NCBI GenBank assembly: GCA_003175865.1
Contig: PSRF01000199.1
Span: forward strand, 1-16,995
DNA length: 16,995 nt
DNA from: Blastocatellia bacterium
Lineage (GTDB): Bacteria > Acidobacteriota > Blastocatellia > Pyrinomonadales > Pyrinomonadaceae
Direction: 5' to 3'
The stretch's first letter is position 1; each line of letters begins with the position of its first letter. Both the position numbers and the translations under genes were made by a program. This document shows positions 7,993-15,598 of the stretch, in pieces. The notes under the pieces are model-generated. The model saw only the letters and a program-made list of their open reading frames with translations, did no database searches and had not been told where the DNA came from.

Positions 7993-10590
7993 TCAAATTC
8001 GTTTTCTCGATCCTGACCGTATCCGTGCCGAAGTAACCTTCCCCGTATACTGAATTGTCGCGTCGGGCTCTGAACTCGACGCTATTCCTGTCCCGCGACC
8101 ATCTTTGACAATGACGGCGTGAAAAGTTTTGTGTTGGAGCATCCCTGGGAAGTTGCCGCGCCGCTGTCCAATTGTGAGCAGTCCGGATTTGTCGTCCCAG
8201 TGCATCGGAATTTCAGAATAGGCTCCGTGCTCATAGTCGTAATTGTCGCCCTCATCTTCATACAGCGTGAAATCGGCAGTCGCTCCGGGGTAAATGCGTA
8301 ACTCAATCGGGTCAGCCTTAGTGGAAGTAGATTCCGCGTTTGGGCCGAAGGGAATGATCGAGCCGACCATCGCGTAAATTGGAATGCTGTCGAGAGGGGC
8401 TGCGGCGCTGATGCGCTGACCTCCACGCACACGTTTGCCAGTCCAGAAGTCTATCCAGTCATGGCCCGCAGGTAGGTAAAGCGTCCGCTCCTTCGCTCCT
8501 TCCACTGTTACGGGACTGACCAACAAAGCCGAGCCGAACATAAACTGATCCGAAACGTTCCGCGCGCCTACATCGGAAGAGAAAGCAAGCGGTAACCCGC
8601 GCATGAGCGTGTCGCCGTATTGGGTCACGCGCCAAGCGGAGGTATAGACGTAAGGCAGAAGGCGATAACGCAGCTCATCATACTGTCTTAGTATTCCTTC
8701 GACCTGCGGACCGTAATTCCAAATCTCGGCCCTCGACTGATATCCGTGGACGCGAAAGATTGGGCAGAACGCGCCGTATTCAAACCAGCGTATGAGTAGT
8801 TCGTGATACGCATTCGAAGTATATTGATCCTTCGGGCGAAAGAAGCCACCAACGTCCGTCGTCCAGTACGGCATGCCGGACATGCCGAAGCTCAATCCCG
8901 CAGGAATCTGCCGCCGCAAAGTGATCCAGTTCGCACTGATATCACCAGACCATGATGCCGCCGCATATCTCTGCTGTCCTGCGAAAGCGGAGCGCGTCAG
9001 GATCACCACACGCTTACGGTCGGTCGTCGCGCGCTGTCCTTCGTAGATGGCTTGAGTGACAAACAGCGGGTAGGCGTTGCGCAAAGAATCACCGTCACCC
9101 AGGAAAGTCTGATTACCGTGAAGCGCGTCATACTCGGGCTCGGAGGCGTCCATCCACCACCCGTCGATTCCGTCCTGGAAAATTCCGTTCCTGAGTTCTA
9201 ACCAGAACGTTGTTCGGGCCTGCGGGTTGAAGAAGTCCATCCAAGCGTCACCACCCGGAATGAGAAGGGACTTAGCCGCCATGCGCTTGTAAACGTCTGT
9301 GTTCTCGCCAAACTTTGACCACACCGAAATCACCAAGTGCAGATCATTCGCATGGAGTTGATCCACCATGTCCTTTGGTTGCGGATAATGCTGCTCATCG
9401 AACTTCAACGCGTTCCATCCGTACTTGCCCCAGTACAGCCAGTCCTGCACCAGGACATCAACTGGGATCTTTCGCTTACGAAACTGAGCCGCAGTCTCCA
9501 AAATTTCTTGCTGATTGTGGTAACGCTCGCGGCACTGCCAATATCCATAGGCCCACTTCGGAAACAATTGCGCTTCGCCGGTGAGGCTGCGGTAATCCGA
9601 GACGACTCTGTCCAATGCAGGACCGTAGAAAAAATAATAATCAACCGCCGCACCCACTTCAGAACGGAACGTTGTTGTGTCCGCGGGCGGACGCACTGCC
9701 AGTTGAACGTTTCCTTTCCCACCCAATGCGGAGACTTCATACTCTGTATTCGCGTCCAACTCGACAAAGCCAGAAGCCGACGTCGGAGTCCAGGTGTTCT
9801 CCAGGTCAATCACGTTCTGTGCGTTAACTCGGAGCAGAAGCTGGTCCTTGTTGTTGCCACTCAGCACAAAACCGTAAACGCCTTTCACACCTGTGGTGAA
9901 CTTACCTTTGCCGGTGTTCGGATCGATCGCTACCGATTGATCAGCTGGGTTGAAGTCGGTCAAAGACGCATTGTTCCAGAGGATGCCATACCCTTTGCTC
10001 GAGAGGAGGAAAGGAATCGAAATGTTTGTGTTAGCCTGACTGAGGCGAACTGGAACTCCGCGAAGATCGAAAATCCCTTCCTGGTGTTGTCCTAATCCGT
10101 AGAGGGCTTCATCCGCAGGCGAAAGAAAAGTTTGTTGCACCTGCCACGTCTTTGCTTCAAACACTGACGGTGTGTCGAAGGTTTTGCCTCCTTCATTTGG
10201 TTCGGACAATACCGGTCTCCCGTCTTTGGAGAAGAAACTGAGCGCACCGGTCGCCGTGTCCATACTCACAACGATTGCAGTGGTGGAGAGTCGGACCTCC
10301 TTCTTCCCGAGTCTCACTTGAAAGTTGGTGGCGCTACATGACTGGGTGACAATCGGAACTTTGGACGTCTTGATTTCAGAGGTGGGACTGGCAAGGACGT
10401 GTATAACTCGTTCACCACACACTTCGATGCGCACAGTCCCGGCTGCCGTTTGGATGGTGAAGCCGTGGGGGTCTCTATGAACCTGATTGACCGCAAAACG
10501 AGGGTCATCCCTCGCCCATACCGCCGAGTTGCCGAAGATCAAAAGAGAAGGAACACAGTAAATGATCAATGATCTGATAATCGGTTTCAT
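7993..10590 (-). CDS. Secreted GH31 alpha-xylosidase-like glycosidase
   Basis: Retaining alpha-glycosidase, 865 residues, Sec signal at about 1-26 (cut near VWA-RDD). The N-terminal GH31 beta-sandwich (about 30-340) contains an insert at about 222-302 resembling a reduced PA14 domain (LLLRVNAQNVIDLEN, FVELDANTEYEV, GNVQLAV). The TIM barrel follows: PVDVLVQDWLYWG (376-388), DGWWMDASEPEY with nucleophile Asp481, RSAFAGQQRYAAASWSGD with acid/base Asp550, and MSGMPYWTTDVGGFF (570-584). The C-terminal beta domains contain RIYPGATADFTLYEDEGDNYDYE. The WMDxSEPE form and the PA14-like insert resemble secreted xyloglucan-active alpha-xylosidases rather than the YicI type. That fits neighbouring GH3 and GH29 enzymes, but alpha-glucosidase activity is not excluded. 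It is the second gene of the GH3-GH31 operon (55-bp gap) and ends 62 bp from the convergent regulator gene. No Shine-Dalgarno is evident. Confidence 0.88.
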   Translation of the reverse strand: MKPIIRSLIIYCVPSLLIFGNSAVWARDDPRFAVNQVHRDPHGFTIQTAAGTVRIEVCGERVIHVLASPTSEIKTSKVPIVTQSCSATNFQVRLGKKEVRLSTTAIVVSMDTATGALSFFSKDGRPVLSEPNEGGKTFDTPSVFEAKTWQVQQTFLSPADEALYGLGQHQEGIFDLRGVPVRLSQANTNISIPFLLSSKGYGILWNNASLTDFNPADQSVAIDPNTGKGKFTTGVKGVYGFVLSGNNKDQLLLRVNAQNVIDLENTWTPTSASGFVELDANTEYEVSALGGKGNVQLAVRPPADTTTFRSEVGAAVDYYFFYGPALDRVVSDYRSLTGEAQLFPKWAYGYWQCRERYHNQQEILETAAQFRKRKIPVDVLVQDWLYWGKYGWNALKFDEQHYPQPKDMVDQLHANDLHLVISVWSKFGENTDVYKRMAAKSLLIPGGDAWMDFFNPQARTTFWLELRNGIFQDGIDGWWMDASEPEYDALHGNQTFLGDGDSLRNAYPLFVTQAIYEGQRATTDRKRVVILTRSAFAGQQRYAAASWSGDISANWITLRRQIPAGLSFGMSGMPYWTTDVGGFFRPKDQYTSNAYHELLIRWFEYGAFCPIFRVHGYQSRAEIWNYGPQVEGILRQYDELRYRLLPYVYTSAWRVTQYGDTLMRGLPLAFSSDVGARNVSDQFMFGSALLVSPVTVEGAKERTLYLPAGHDWIDFWTGKRVRGGQRISAAAPLDSIPIYAMVGSIIPFGPNAESTSTKADPIELRIYPGATADFTLYEDEGDNYDYEHGAYSEIPMHWDDKSGLLTIGQRRGNFPGMLQHKTFHAVIVKDGRGTGIASSSEPDATIQYTGKVTSARIRSGSRKRI

Positions 10591-10645
10591 TGTTCGTCGC
10601 GCGGCTTCCGAGAGTGGTTTTGATTGATAGGTGGGTTCTTACGAC

Positions 10646-13297
10646 TCACTCAGGGAGCACCTTGGTCCCTGTAATTTGAAACTGTCCCGCAGTCGTTGGC
10701 GCTCCAGTATTGGGCTGTCCGCCGCCAACTGAAACGGAGTACCGACCTTCAGGAATCAACGGTTCACCCGTTTCGCTGACCATGCTCAAGTCCCGTTCTT
10801 TCAATTCAAAATGTACCTTCTGCGATTCTCCGGGCTTCAGGTGGATTCGCTTGAATCCACGCAGCGCGCGCAGAGGTGCTCCAGCCACGTCAGGGAAGCT
10901 AAGGTAAACTTGGACCACTTCATCTCCTTCACGCTTCCCATTGTTAGTAACAGTCACTTCAAGAGCAAGAAGATCGCCCGCTTTGATCACGTCCTTCGGA
11001 AGCTTCAGTCCGCTGTACGAGAAGGTGGTGTAGCTGAGTCCATAACCAAATGGATAAAGTGGTCTATCCTCGAAATAGCGATACGTACGTCCCTTCATCG
11101 AATAGTCGTCAAAAGGCGGCAACTGTTCGACGCCCGTGTAGAACGTGACCGGAAGACGTCCCGCCGGATTGTTTTTGCCAGAAAGTGTTTCGGCGATGGC
11201 CGCGCCGCCCTCCTCACCTGCATACCATGATTCCAGGATCGCATTGACATGTTCCTTTGCCCAGTTCACTGACAATGCACTGCCATTAGCGAGAACCAGG
11301 ACTACAGGTTTCCCTGTTGAGGCAACTGCTTTTAGCAATTCCTCTTCGGGCTTCGGCAGATCGAGGGTTGTGCGATCACCACCTTTGAATCCCTCTTCTT
11401 CAACCGGCATCTCTTCGCCTTCGAGTTCACTGGTGATTCCCAACACTGCGATTACAACGTCCGCGTTCCTCGCTGCCTCAACCGCATCAGGCGTGGGCTT
11501 CGGGTCATACTTGGACCAGATCAACTGCGCAAGTTTAGGCTCACCATTGTTCACTCCGTAATTCACCTTTATCGCGACCTTCCTCCCTTGCTCAAGGTGT
11601 ATGCGTCCGACCTTTGCTTCGACTTCGCCAGCACCACCAAACCCTTGTGCGACCTGCTTGCCGTCCACAAACACGCGTGCAAAACCTCCTTCGAACCGCA
11701 AACCAATGCGGTACTCTCCGGTCTCAGTTGGCGTGAGGAAGCCGGACCATTGAACTAACAGCGGAGACTTACCAGTTGCCTCGGAAGGAACGTCGCTGGC
11801 GCTCAAGTTAAGCGAGCTTACAGTGCGGGTGGCGAGTACGGTTGGTTTGCCTCCGAATAATTGTCCCGTCGCGAACTCGGCGGTGAGTCCCGGCCGCCCG
11901 TCCTCAGTGGTGAAGACAGACGACGGAACGACGACGCCGTCCTTACGAAGGAACTGCGTTCCAGGGACGAAGTTGATCTGCGCCTGTGGAAACTCCACTT
12001 TGAGTCCCTCCAGCACCGAGACCGTGTGTGTGGGAATGCCTGTGTAGTTGCCGAGCAAGTACCTCGTCTGATCCGCCAGTGGCCCAACGACCGCGATCCT
12101 CATTGGTCCATTCTTTAGCGGGAGCGTGCCATCGTTCTTCAGCAATACCATTGCCTTCTTTGCAATCTCTCGAGCCATCGCGCGGTGTTCTGCACTATCA
12201 AGTTTCTTTGGGTCAATGTTTGAATACGGAACCATCTCAGGCGGGTCAAACATTCCGAGCTTAATTCGCGCTGTAAATAGACGTATTAATGCTCTGTCGA
12301 TCTCACTCTCTTTCAGAATGCCTTGTCGATAAGCATCGAGGTACGGCTTGTAGTCGTGGTCATCTTTTACTTTCGAGAAATCTATGCACTCGTTATCCAT
12401 GCCGCGTTGCAACGCCAGTGCTGACGCTTCGGGTTGGGTCTTCGTGAAGCGGTGGTCGCGAAAGATGTTGACCACGGCTTCGCAATCGGAAACCACATAA
12501 CCCTGAAAGTTCCACTTCGTTCGCAGTTGATCTTGCAACAGGAATTCGTTCACACACGCGGGTTGTCCGTTGATGCTGTTGTACGCGCACATAACCGAAC
12601 CAGCTTTCGCCTCAGTCACGGTCGCTCGAAAGGCTGGAAGATACGTGTCCAACTGATCGTGTTTACTAACTTTTACATCGGCGGTGTGCCTCGTCGGTTC
12701 TGGCCCGCTGTGTACGGCAAAGTGTTTTGGAGTTGAAATGACTCGGTAATACCTGGGGTCATCGCCCTGCATACCCTGCACGAAAGCAACCCCCATCCGC
12801 GCGGTTAGGAAAGGATCTTCTCCGAACGTCTCTTGCCCACGTCCCCATCGCGGGTCGCGAAAGATGTTGATGTTAGGCGCCCAGAAATCCAGGCCTTCAA
12901 ATATGTCGCTGTGACCATCCCGCATACCCTGTGCATATTTGATTCGGCCTTCCGTTCCGATCACTACTGCCATGCGGTAGATCGCTTCCAAGTCGAACGT
13001 TGCGGCCAAGCCCACCGGATTGGGAAATTCTGTTGTCCCCTTTGTGGCCACGCCGTGCGAAGCTTCGCTCCACCAGTCGTAGTCGGGGACGTTCAGCCGC
13101 GGAATCGCGCGGGATTGATTCACCAGTTGCGTCACCTTTTCTTCAATCGTCATGCGGCGGACTAAATCTTCCGCGCGCCGCTTTGGGGGTAAGGCCGGGT
13201 TCAAGTATGCAGGTTGCTCTCCGTTCTGCGCGTAGACGCAGCTGAGTGTTAGGAAGATCGCAATCGCAATCAGAAATCTCTCGCTGGTTGTTTTCAT
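10646..13297 (-). CDS. Secreted GH3 beta-xylosidase/beta-glucosidase with PA14 insert
   Basis: Retaining exo-beta-glycosidase, 883 residues, with signal peptide MKTTSERFLIAIAIFLTLSCVYA. Domain order: GH3 barrel (about 38-350) with substrate-binding WAPNINIFRDPRWGRGQETFGEDP (139-162), KH at 191-192, and nucleophile Asp271 in GYVVSDCEAV. The GH3 C-terminal alpha/beta domain (about 384-720) is interrupted by a PA14 domain at about 467-598 (GLTAEF, QWSGFLTPTETGEYRIGLR, VFVDGK). A fibronectin III-like domain (about 772-860) follows. An SDC nucleophile motif, instead of SDW, is typical of the beta-xylosidase branch, so xylosidase is favoured; candidate acid/base glutamates lie in ELEGEEMPVEEE (624-635). 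Start ATG 13297 is preceded by AAGGAG at 4 bases; an upstream frame from 13327 is less likely. It is the first gene of the GH3-GH31 operon, with composite motif B about 110-180 bp upstream. Confidence 0.92.
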   Translation of the reverse strand: MKTTSERFLIAIAIFLTLSCVYAQNGEQPAYLNPALPPKRRAEDLVRRMTIEEKVTQLVNQSRAIPRLNVPDYDWWSEASHGVATKGTTEFPNPVGLAATFDLEAIYRMAVVIGTEGRIKYAQGMRDGHSDIFEGLDFWAPNINIFRDPRWGRGQETFGEDPFLTARMGVAFVQGMQGDDPRYYRVISTPKHFAVHSGPEPTRHTADVKVSKHDQLDTYLPAFRATVTEAKAGSVMCAYNSINGQPACVNEFLLQDQLRTKWNFQGYVVSDCEAVVNIFRDHRFTKTQPEASALALQRGMDNECIDFSKVKDDHDYKPYLDAYRQGILKESEIDRALIRLFTARIKLGMFDPPEMVPYSNIDPKKLDSAEHRAMAREIAKKAMVLLKNDGTLPLKNGPMRIAVVGPLADQTRYLLGNYTGIPTHTVSVLEGLKVEFPQAQINFVPGTQFLRKDGVVVPSSVFTTEDGRPGLTAEFATGQLFGGKPTVLATRTVSSLNLSASDVPSEATGKSPLLVQWSGFLTPTETGEYRIGLRFEGGFARVFVDGKQVAQGFGGAGEVEAKVGRIHLEQGRKVAIKVNYGVNNGEPKLAQLIWSKYDPKPTPDAVEAARNADVVIAVLGITSELEGEEMPVEEEGFKGGDRTTLDLPKPEEELLKAVASTGKPVVLVLANGSALSVNWAKEHVNAILESWYAGEEGGAAIAETLSGKNNPAGRLPVTFYTGVEQLPPFDDYSMKGRTYRYFEDRPLYPFGYGLSYTTFSYSGLKLPKDVIKAGDLLALEVTVTNNGKREGDEVVQVYLSFPDVAGAPLRALRGFKRIHLKPGESQKVHFELKERDLSMVSETGEPLIPEGRYSVSVGGGQPNTGAPTTAGQFQITGTKVLPE

Positions 13298-13301
13298 CTC
13301 A

Positions 13302-13307
13302 CTCCTT
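13302..13307 (-). promoter_or_regulatory. Ribosome binding site deciding the GH3 start
   Basis: AAGGAG on the minus strand followed by TGAG and the ATG at 13297-13295. It places the start directly at the signal peptide and argues against the in-frame start 30 bases upstream. Confidence 0.7.
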
Positions 13308-13404
13308 TGACGAATAGTTGCAACCAACGTTCACGAACCGGCCGTTGGACGGACGCGCTTAGTGCTGCGCTGGCGACAGAGACGTCGGTATTTTAATTTG
13401 AACG

Positions 13405-13478
13405 AATTGCGTAATAAATTGCCTGAACAGAACACGGAAAGTCTTTTGAGTGACCTTGAAAATAGTTGAAAGTTTAAG
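13405..13478 (-). promoter_or_regulatory. Composite motif copy B upstream of GH3
   Basis: Plus-strand blocks: AATTGCGTAATAAATTGC (13405-13422, 13 of 18 bases as in copy A), GGAAAGTCTTTT (13436-13447), CTTGAAAAT (13455-13463) and TGAAAGTTTAAG (13467-13478). The last three blocks are identical to copy A; the gaps between them are 7 and 3 bases here and 8 and 3 in copy A. Transcription toward GH3 would leave this element from its A/T-rich side. TAAAAT on the minus strand at 13395-13390 is a weak possible -10 hexamer. The element is the best candidate for the GH3-GH31 operator or promoter. Confidence 0.55.
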
Positions 13479-13549
13479 AGGGTTAGCCTTGGACTTGTAA
13501 AACGGACTGTTCAGGTTGAGAAAAAGGCGCACACGTAGGACTGCGACGA

Positions 13550-13765
13550 TCAAAGGGATGTGATCTGAGTTCGAGACTCTAGCGTTTCGGTCACTACTTT
13601 ACCCTCCTGCCATGCCGGTAATATCTCGAAGAGCACATTGTTGTAAGCATCGTCGTAGGCTGCAGTAATCAACGTCGGGCACAACACTCTTCGATATATG
13701 CCCTCTTGAAATCCAAAGTTGTACTGGTTTCTGTGCTCGGGTTGGAGAGGTAGATCGGTTCGCGA
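13550..13765 (-). pseudogene. Possible gene remnant without a start codon
   Basis: A minus-strand frame of 71 codons is open from the stop at 13768-13766 to the stop at 13552-13550. Its composition looks protein-like (NQYNFGFQEGIYRR, AAYDDAYNNVLFEILPAW), but there is no ATG and no Shine-Dalgarno. Just upstream a different frame is also open for about 45 codons without a start. This could be a decayed, frame-shifted gene or chance. I do not recognise a family. Confidence 0.2.
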
Positions 13766-13803
13766 CTAAGAAGGATCTGTCGAATGATGGCAACTGTGAC
13801 CTG

Positions 13804-13832
13804 CCGTCAACGTTCCCGTCAACGTTAACGTT
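13804..13832. repeat. Short direct repeat overlapping a perfect 12-bp palindrome
   Basis: CCGTCAACGTT occurs at 13804-13814 and again at 13816-13826 (period 12). The second copy runs into the perfect palindrome AACGTTAACGTT (13821-13832). It lies between the possible gene remnant and the terminator hairpin. Role unknown. Confidence 0.5.
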
Positions 13833-13847
13833 TACCGTTGGAAGGTA

Positions 13848-13876
13848 TTGAAAAGGCGACGCTTGTGAGCGTCACC
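13848..13876 (-). terminator. Rho-independent terminator, minus strand
   Basis: On the minus strand a 9-bp stem (GGTGACGCT / AGCGTCGCC, one G-T wobble) closes a CACA loop (13876-13855). TTTT follows directly. It would end minus-strand transcripts coming from the small ORFs (and perhaps the TonB receptor) to the right, insulating the GH3 promoter. Confidence 0.65.
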
Positions 13877-14009
13877 CAAGTTGCTGAGCCAAGCGGACAA
13901 GCCTTTTAGAATCAATGGGTTACAGCGATATCTGGACCATCAGGCAAGCTGTAACGATTGAGTTGTAGCGAATCTTAAACCATATCTGCCCGCCCATGCC
14001 AGCAATAGA

Positions 14010-14056
14010 GCAATCGCAAGTCGAACGGACTGCGAAGAAACTCAGCTTGCGATTGC
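14010..14056. repeat. Perfect 11-bp inverted repeat with an extra pairing option
   Basis: GCAATCGCAAG (14010-14020) and CTTGCGATTGC (14046-14056) are perfect inverted arms around 25 bases. Inside and just beyond, CGAACGG (14022-14028) and CCGTTCG (14056-14062) are also complementary, so two alternative hairpins are possible. No poly-T follows on either strand. Confidence 0.5.
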
Positions 14057-14115
14057 CGTTCGTACGGTCATAGACAAATGTTCTTGCTCAGGTCACAGGC
14101 GGGCTAAAGCCAAGT

Positions 14116-14418
14116 TCAGTTCGACAAACGCCTTAACCGCGGAACCGCGACACTCGAGCCAACCTTTATCTTGGCAGCGTGCGTCGTACTGAGGAAATGA
14201 GACCATGTGCTCACCACTCGATTGGAGCGGTGTTCAAAATTTGCGCGCATTGCAAACCAGTCAATGTAGTCTTCTATGTCTTCATTAAGCTGGGAGAAGA
14301 GATCACTCAACGAGATCAAGACTTGATCGTTCACGCTCGATAATATATTTCGGTTCAACTTAACAGCACGTGCTAAACGATCATTATAAAGCTGTATTAA
14401 TGGGGATCGCTTGCTCAT
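14116..14418 (-). CDS. Hypothetical protein, 100 residues
   Basis: Not recognised. The predicted protein is soluble and largely helical in its first 75 residues (SPLIQLYNDRLARAVKLNRN, LISLSDLFSQLNEDIEDYIDWF), with a basic tail. Starts at ATG 14418 without a clear Shine-Dalgarno. It is the last ORF before the minus-strand terminator at 13876 and lies 108 bp after the stop of the next ORF upstream, so the two may form a small operon. Composition looks coding, but support is limited to that and to context. Confidence 0.45.
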   Translation of the reverse strand: MSKRSPLIQLYNDRLARAVKLNRNILSSVNDQVLISLSDLFSQLNEDIEDYIDWFAMRANFEHRSNRVVSTWSHFLSTTHAAKIKVGSSVAVPRLRRLSN

Positions 14419-14526
14419 TGGTTTTGATTCAAGGTAATCATTGCTCTCAGTCTCGGCTCGGCCATGGCAGGTCCGCAGCGACCTATTAAGTCAACGAACG
14501 TACCGACTGAATCGCCGCTTTGAAAT

Positions 14527-14784
14527 TTAACTAATCACCTCTCCAGCTGTTTGAGCTGACATCTGTAACGAGCTCGATAGCGCCCTCTTCGTTCGCATCT
14601 CTTTGCGCGCTTCCTGAAGCCACAACGGACTGCTTGCTGCACTGCGCTGCTCGCGTGATTCTGTAATCCAGGCTTTAACAGTTTTTACGACGTCACTTGG
14701 ACTATGTTGAGTAGTCCTGGCCTCTTCCTTTGCAACCGGCTGCTGCTTAACTCCGCGCTTCACTATCCTCACAACTGTTTTCAT
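14527..14784 (-). CDS. Small basic hypothetical protein, 85 residues
   Basis: Not recognised. Very polar and basic sequence beginning MKTVVRIVKRGVKQQPVAKE, with a central SPSDVVKTVKAWITESREQR segment that would form an amphipathic helix. There is no signal peptide or membrane segment. ATG 14784 is chosen over a start at 14832 because GGTGGAAG lies just upstream and the extra residues look unlike the rest. Possible partner of the 100-residue ORF downstream. A nucleic-acid-binding or structural role would be a guess from charge only. Confidence 0.45.
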   Translation of the reverse strand: MKTVVRIVKRGVKQQPVAKEEARTTQHSPSDVVKTVKAWITESREQRSAASSPLWLQEARKEMRTKRALSSSLQMSAQTAGEVIS

Positions 14785-15271
14785 GGCTTCCACCCAAACT
14801 AAGATCCAAGTGAGTGGACTTTCTGCCGCCAATGTGAAAGTCCACCCACCGCCCGAGCACAGGTCCTCGGACTACCCGCGCTGAATTCGACTCGTTCTTA
14901 ACTAGTCGACGTGTCAATGAAGTTTGAATCGCGCCCCGCGATATCAACTTAGTTCCTGAAGAACCTCAGTACTAGACATAGCAAGAGGCCGGCCAAAGTT
15001 GATTCGAGGATTAGCGAGGAATTTCTGAGATGTTGAGGTGGAAGCATGCGGAGGTGTCGGGAATGTGTCCGACAGCAATATGCTGCTGGCGACATTTTCG
15101 GCAATTCTGGATGAGTAGCTCTTTGGAAATAATTCGGATCGTAGAAAATGCGGAGCGATAGCGAACGGCGAACACTCAAGTAGGGAACCCGAGCGGTAGC
15201 GATGGTAGCTACCAATCAACGTCAAAAGAGTGATAGCTACCCGTCGCTATCGTTCCGGGTTCCCTACTGGT
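14785..15271. other. Intergenic stretch holding the REPIN-like element
   Basis: This 487-bp stretch has two overlapping minus-strand frames (about 14944-15225) that run into the inverted repeat and lack start signals; I do not call them genes. Its only clear structure is the repeat cluster at 15151-15268. Confidence 0.5.
15179..15268. repeat. REPIN-like imperfect inverted repeat
   Basis: Arms 15179-15214 and 15231-15268 align at 32 of 36 bases plus two single-base insertions around a 16-base loop. Each arm opens AGTAGGGAACCCG and contains an AGCGGTAGCGATGG-like core and TAGCTACC; GGTAGCTACC (15204-15213) is itself palindromic. A third partial core, GGAGCGATAGCGAACGG, lies at 15152-15168. Two inverted copies of a palindromic unit is the layout of REP doublets (REPINs). 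It starts 3 bases after the stop of the 91-residue ORF, so it may also stabilise or end that transcript. No coding capacity. Confidence 0.65.
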
Positions 15272-15547
15272 TTAGGTCGTCTGCGGATGGTTGATAACTT
15301 GTGGCAAGGACTCCAAGACTTTCGTTGCAACTTCACAAACGATGGACGCTGTTGATGAAAATAGGTTCTCCAATGCAAGCTCCTGATCGGCTGTTAGCGT
15401 TCCCAATCGCTTTCTCTTTTTCGCTAAATCAGCCAAGGCCATACGCTCCGCCTCACGAAAAGCGGTCTTACAATCGCCATAGGTAACAATCGTAACGGAG
15501 CGCTGGGCTGCGTTAGCTGGTACCGGCAGTTTGAAGGGCTCACTCAT
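15272..15547 (-). CDS. Hypothetical protein, 91 residues
   Basis: Not recognised with confidence. A soluble, mostly helical polypeptide (CKTAFREAERMALADLAKKR, LTADQELALENLFSSTASIV). The second half loosely resembles the C-terminal dimerisation helices of glutamyl-tRNA reductase, but none of that enzyme's catalytic regions is present, so this is probably fortuitous. ATG 15547 lies 51 bp after the TonB receptor stop on the same strand, so it could be cotranscribed. The REPIN-like element begins 3 bases past its stop. No clear Shine-Dalgarno. Confidence 0.45.
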   Translation of the reverse strand: MSEPFKLPVPANAAQRSVTIVTYGDCKTAFREAERMALADLAKKRKRLGTLTADQELALENLFSSTASIVCEVATKVLESLPQVINHPQTT

Positions 15548-15598
15548 TGCTAAAGGCTCAAATCCGAAATCAACTATTCTTTGCGATGCTCTTGCAAG

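Larger units (their letters stand above)
13298..14115. other. Gene-poor stretch right of GH3
   Basis: This 818-bp stretch lacks a convincing start-to-stop gene. It holds the GH3 leader and composite motif B, a startless protein-like reading frame (13550-13765, minus), a cluster of short direct and palindromic repeats (13804-13832), a minus-strand terminator hairpin (13848-13876) and an 11-bp inverted repeat (14010-14056). Confidence 0.6.

Noticed and set aside
9337..10095. 252-codon plus-strand ORF antisense to GH31
   Set aside because: Lies wholly inside the well-supported GH31 gene; its length follows from codon bias of the true frame and the protein has no recognisable pattern.
13359..13553. 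64-codon minus-strand ORF across composite motif B
   Set aside because: Its sequence is explained by the conserved noncoding motif, and it has no ribosome site.
14944..15225. Two overlapping minus-strand ORFs of 93 and 88 codons
   Set aside because: They overlap the REPIN-like inverted repeat, lack ribosome sites and show no protein-like pattern.
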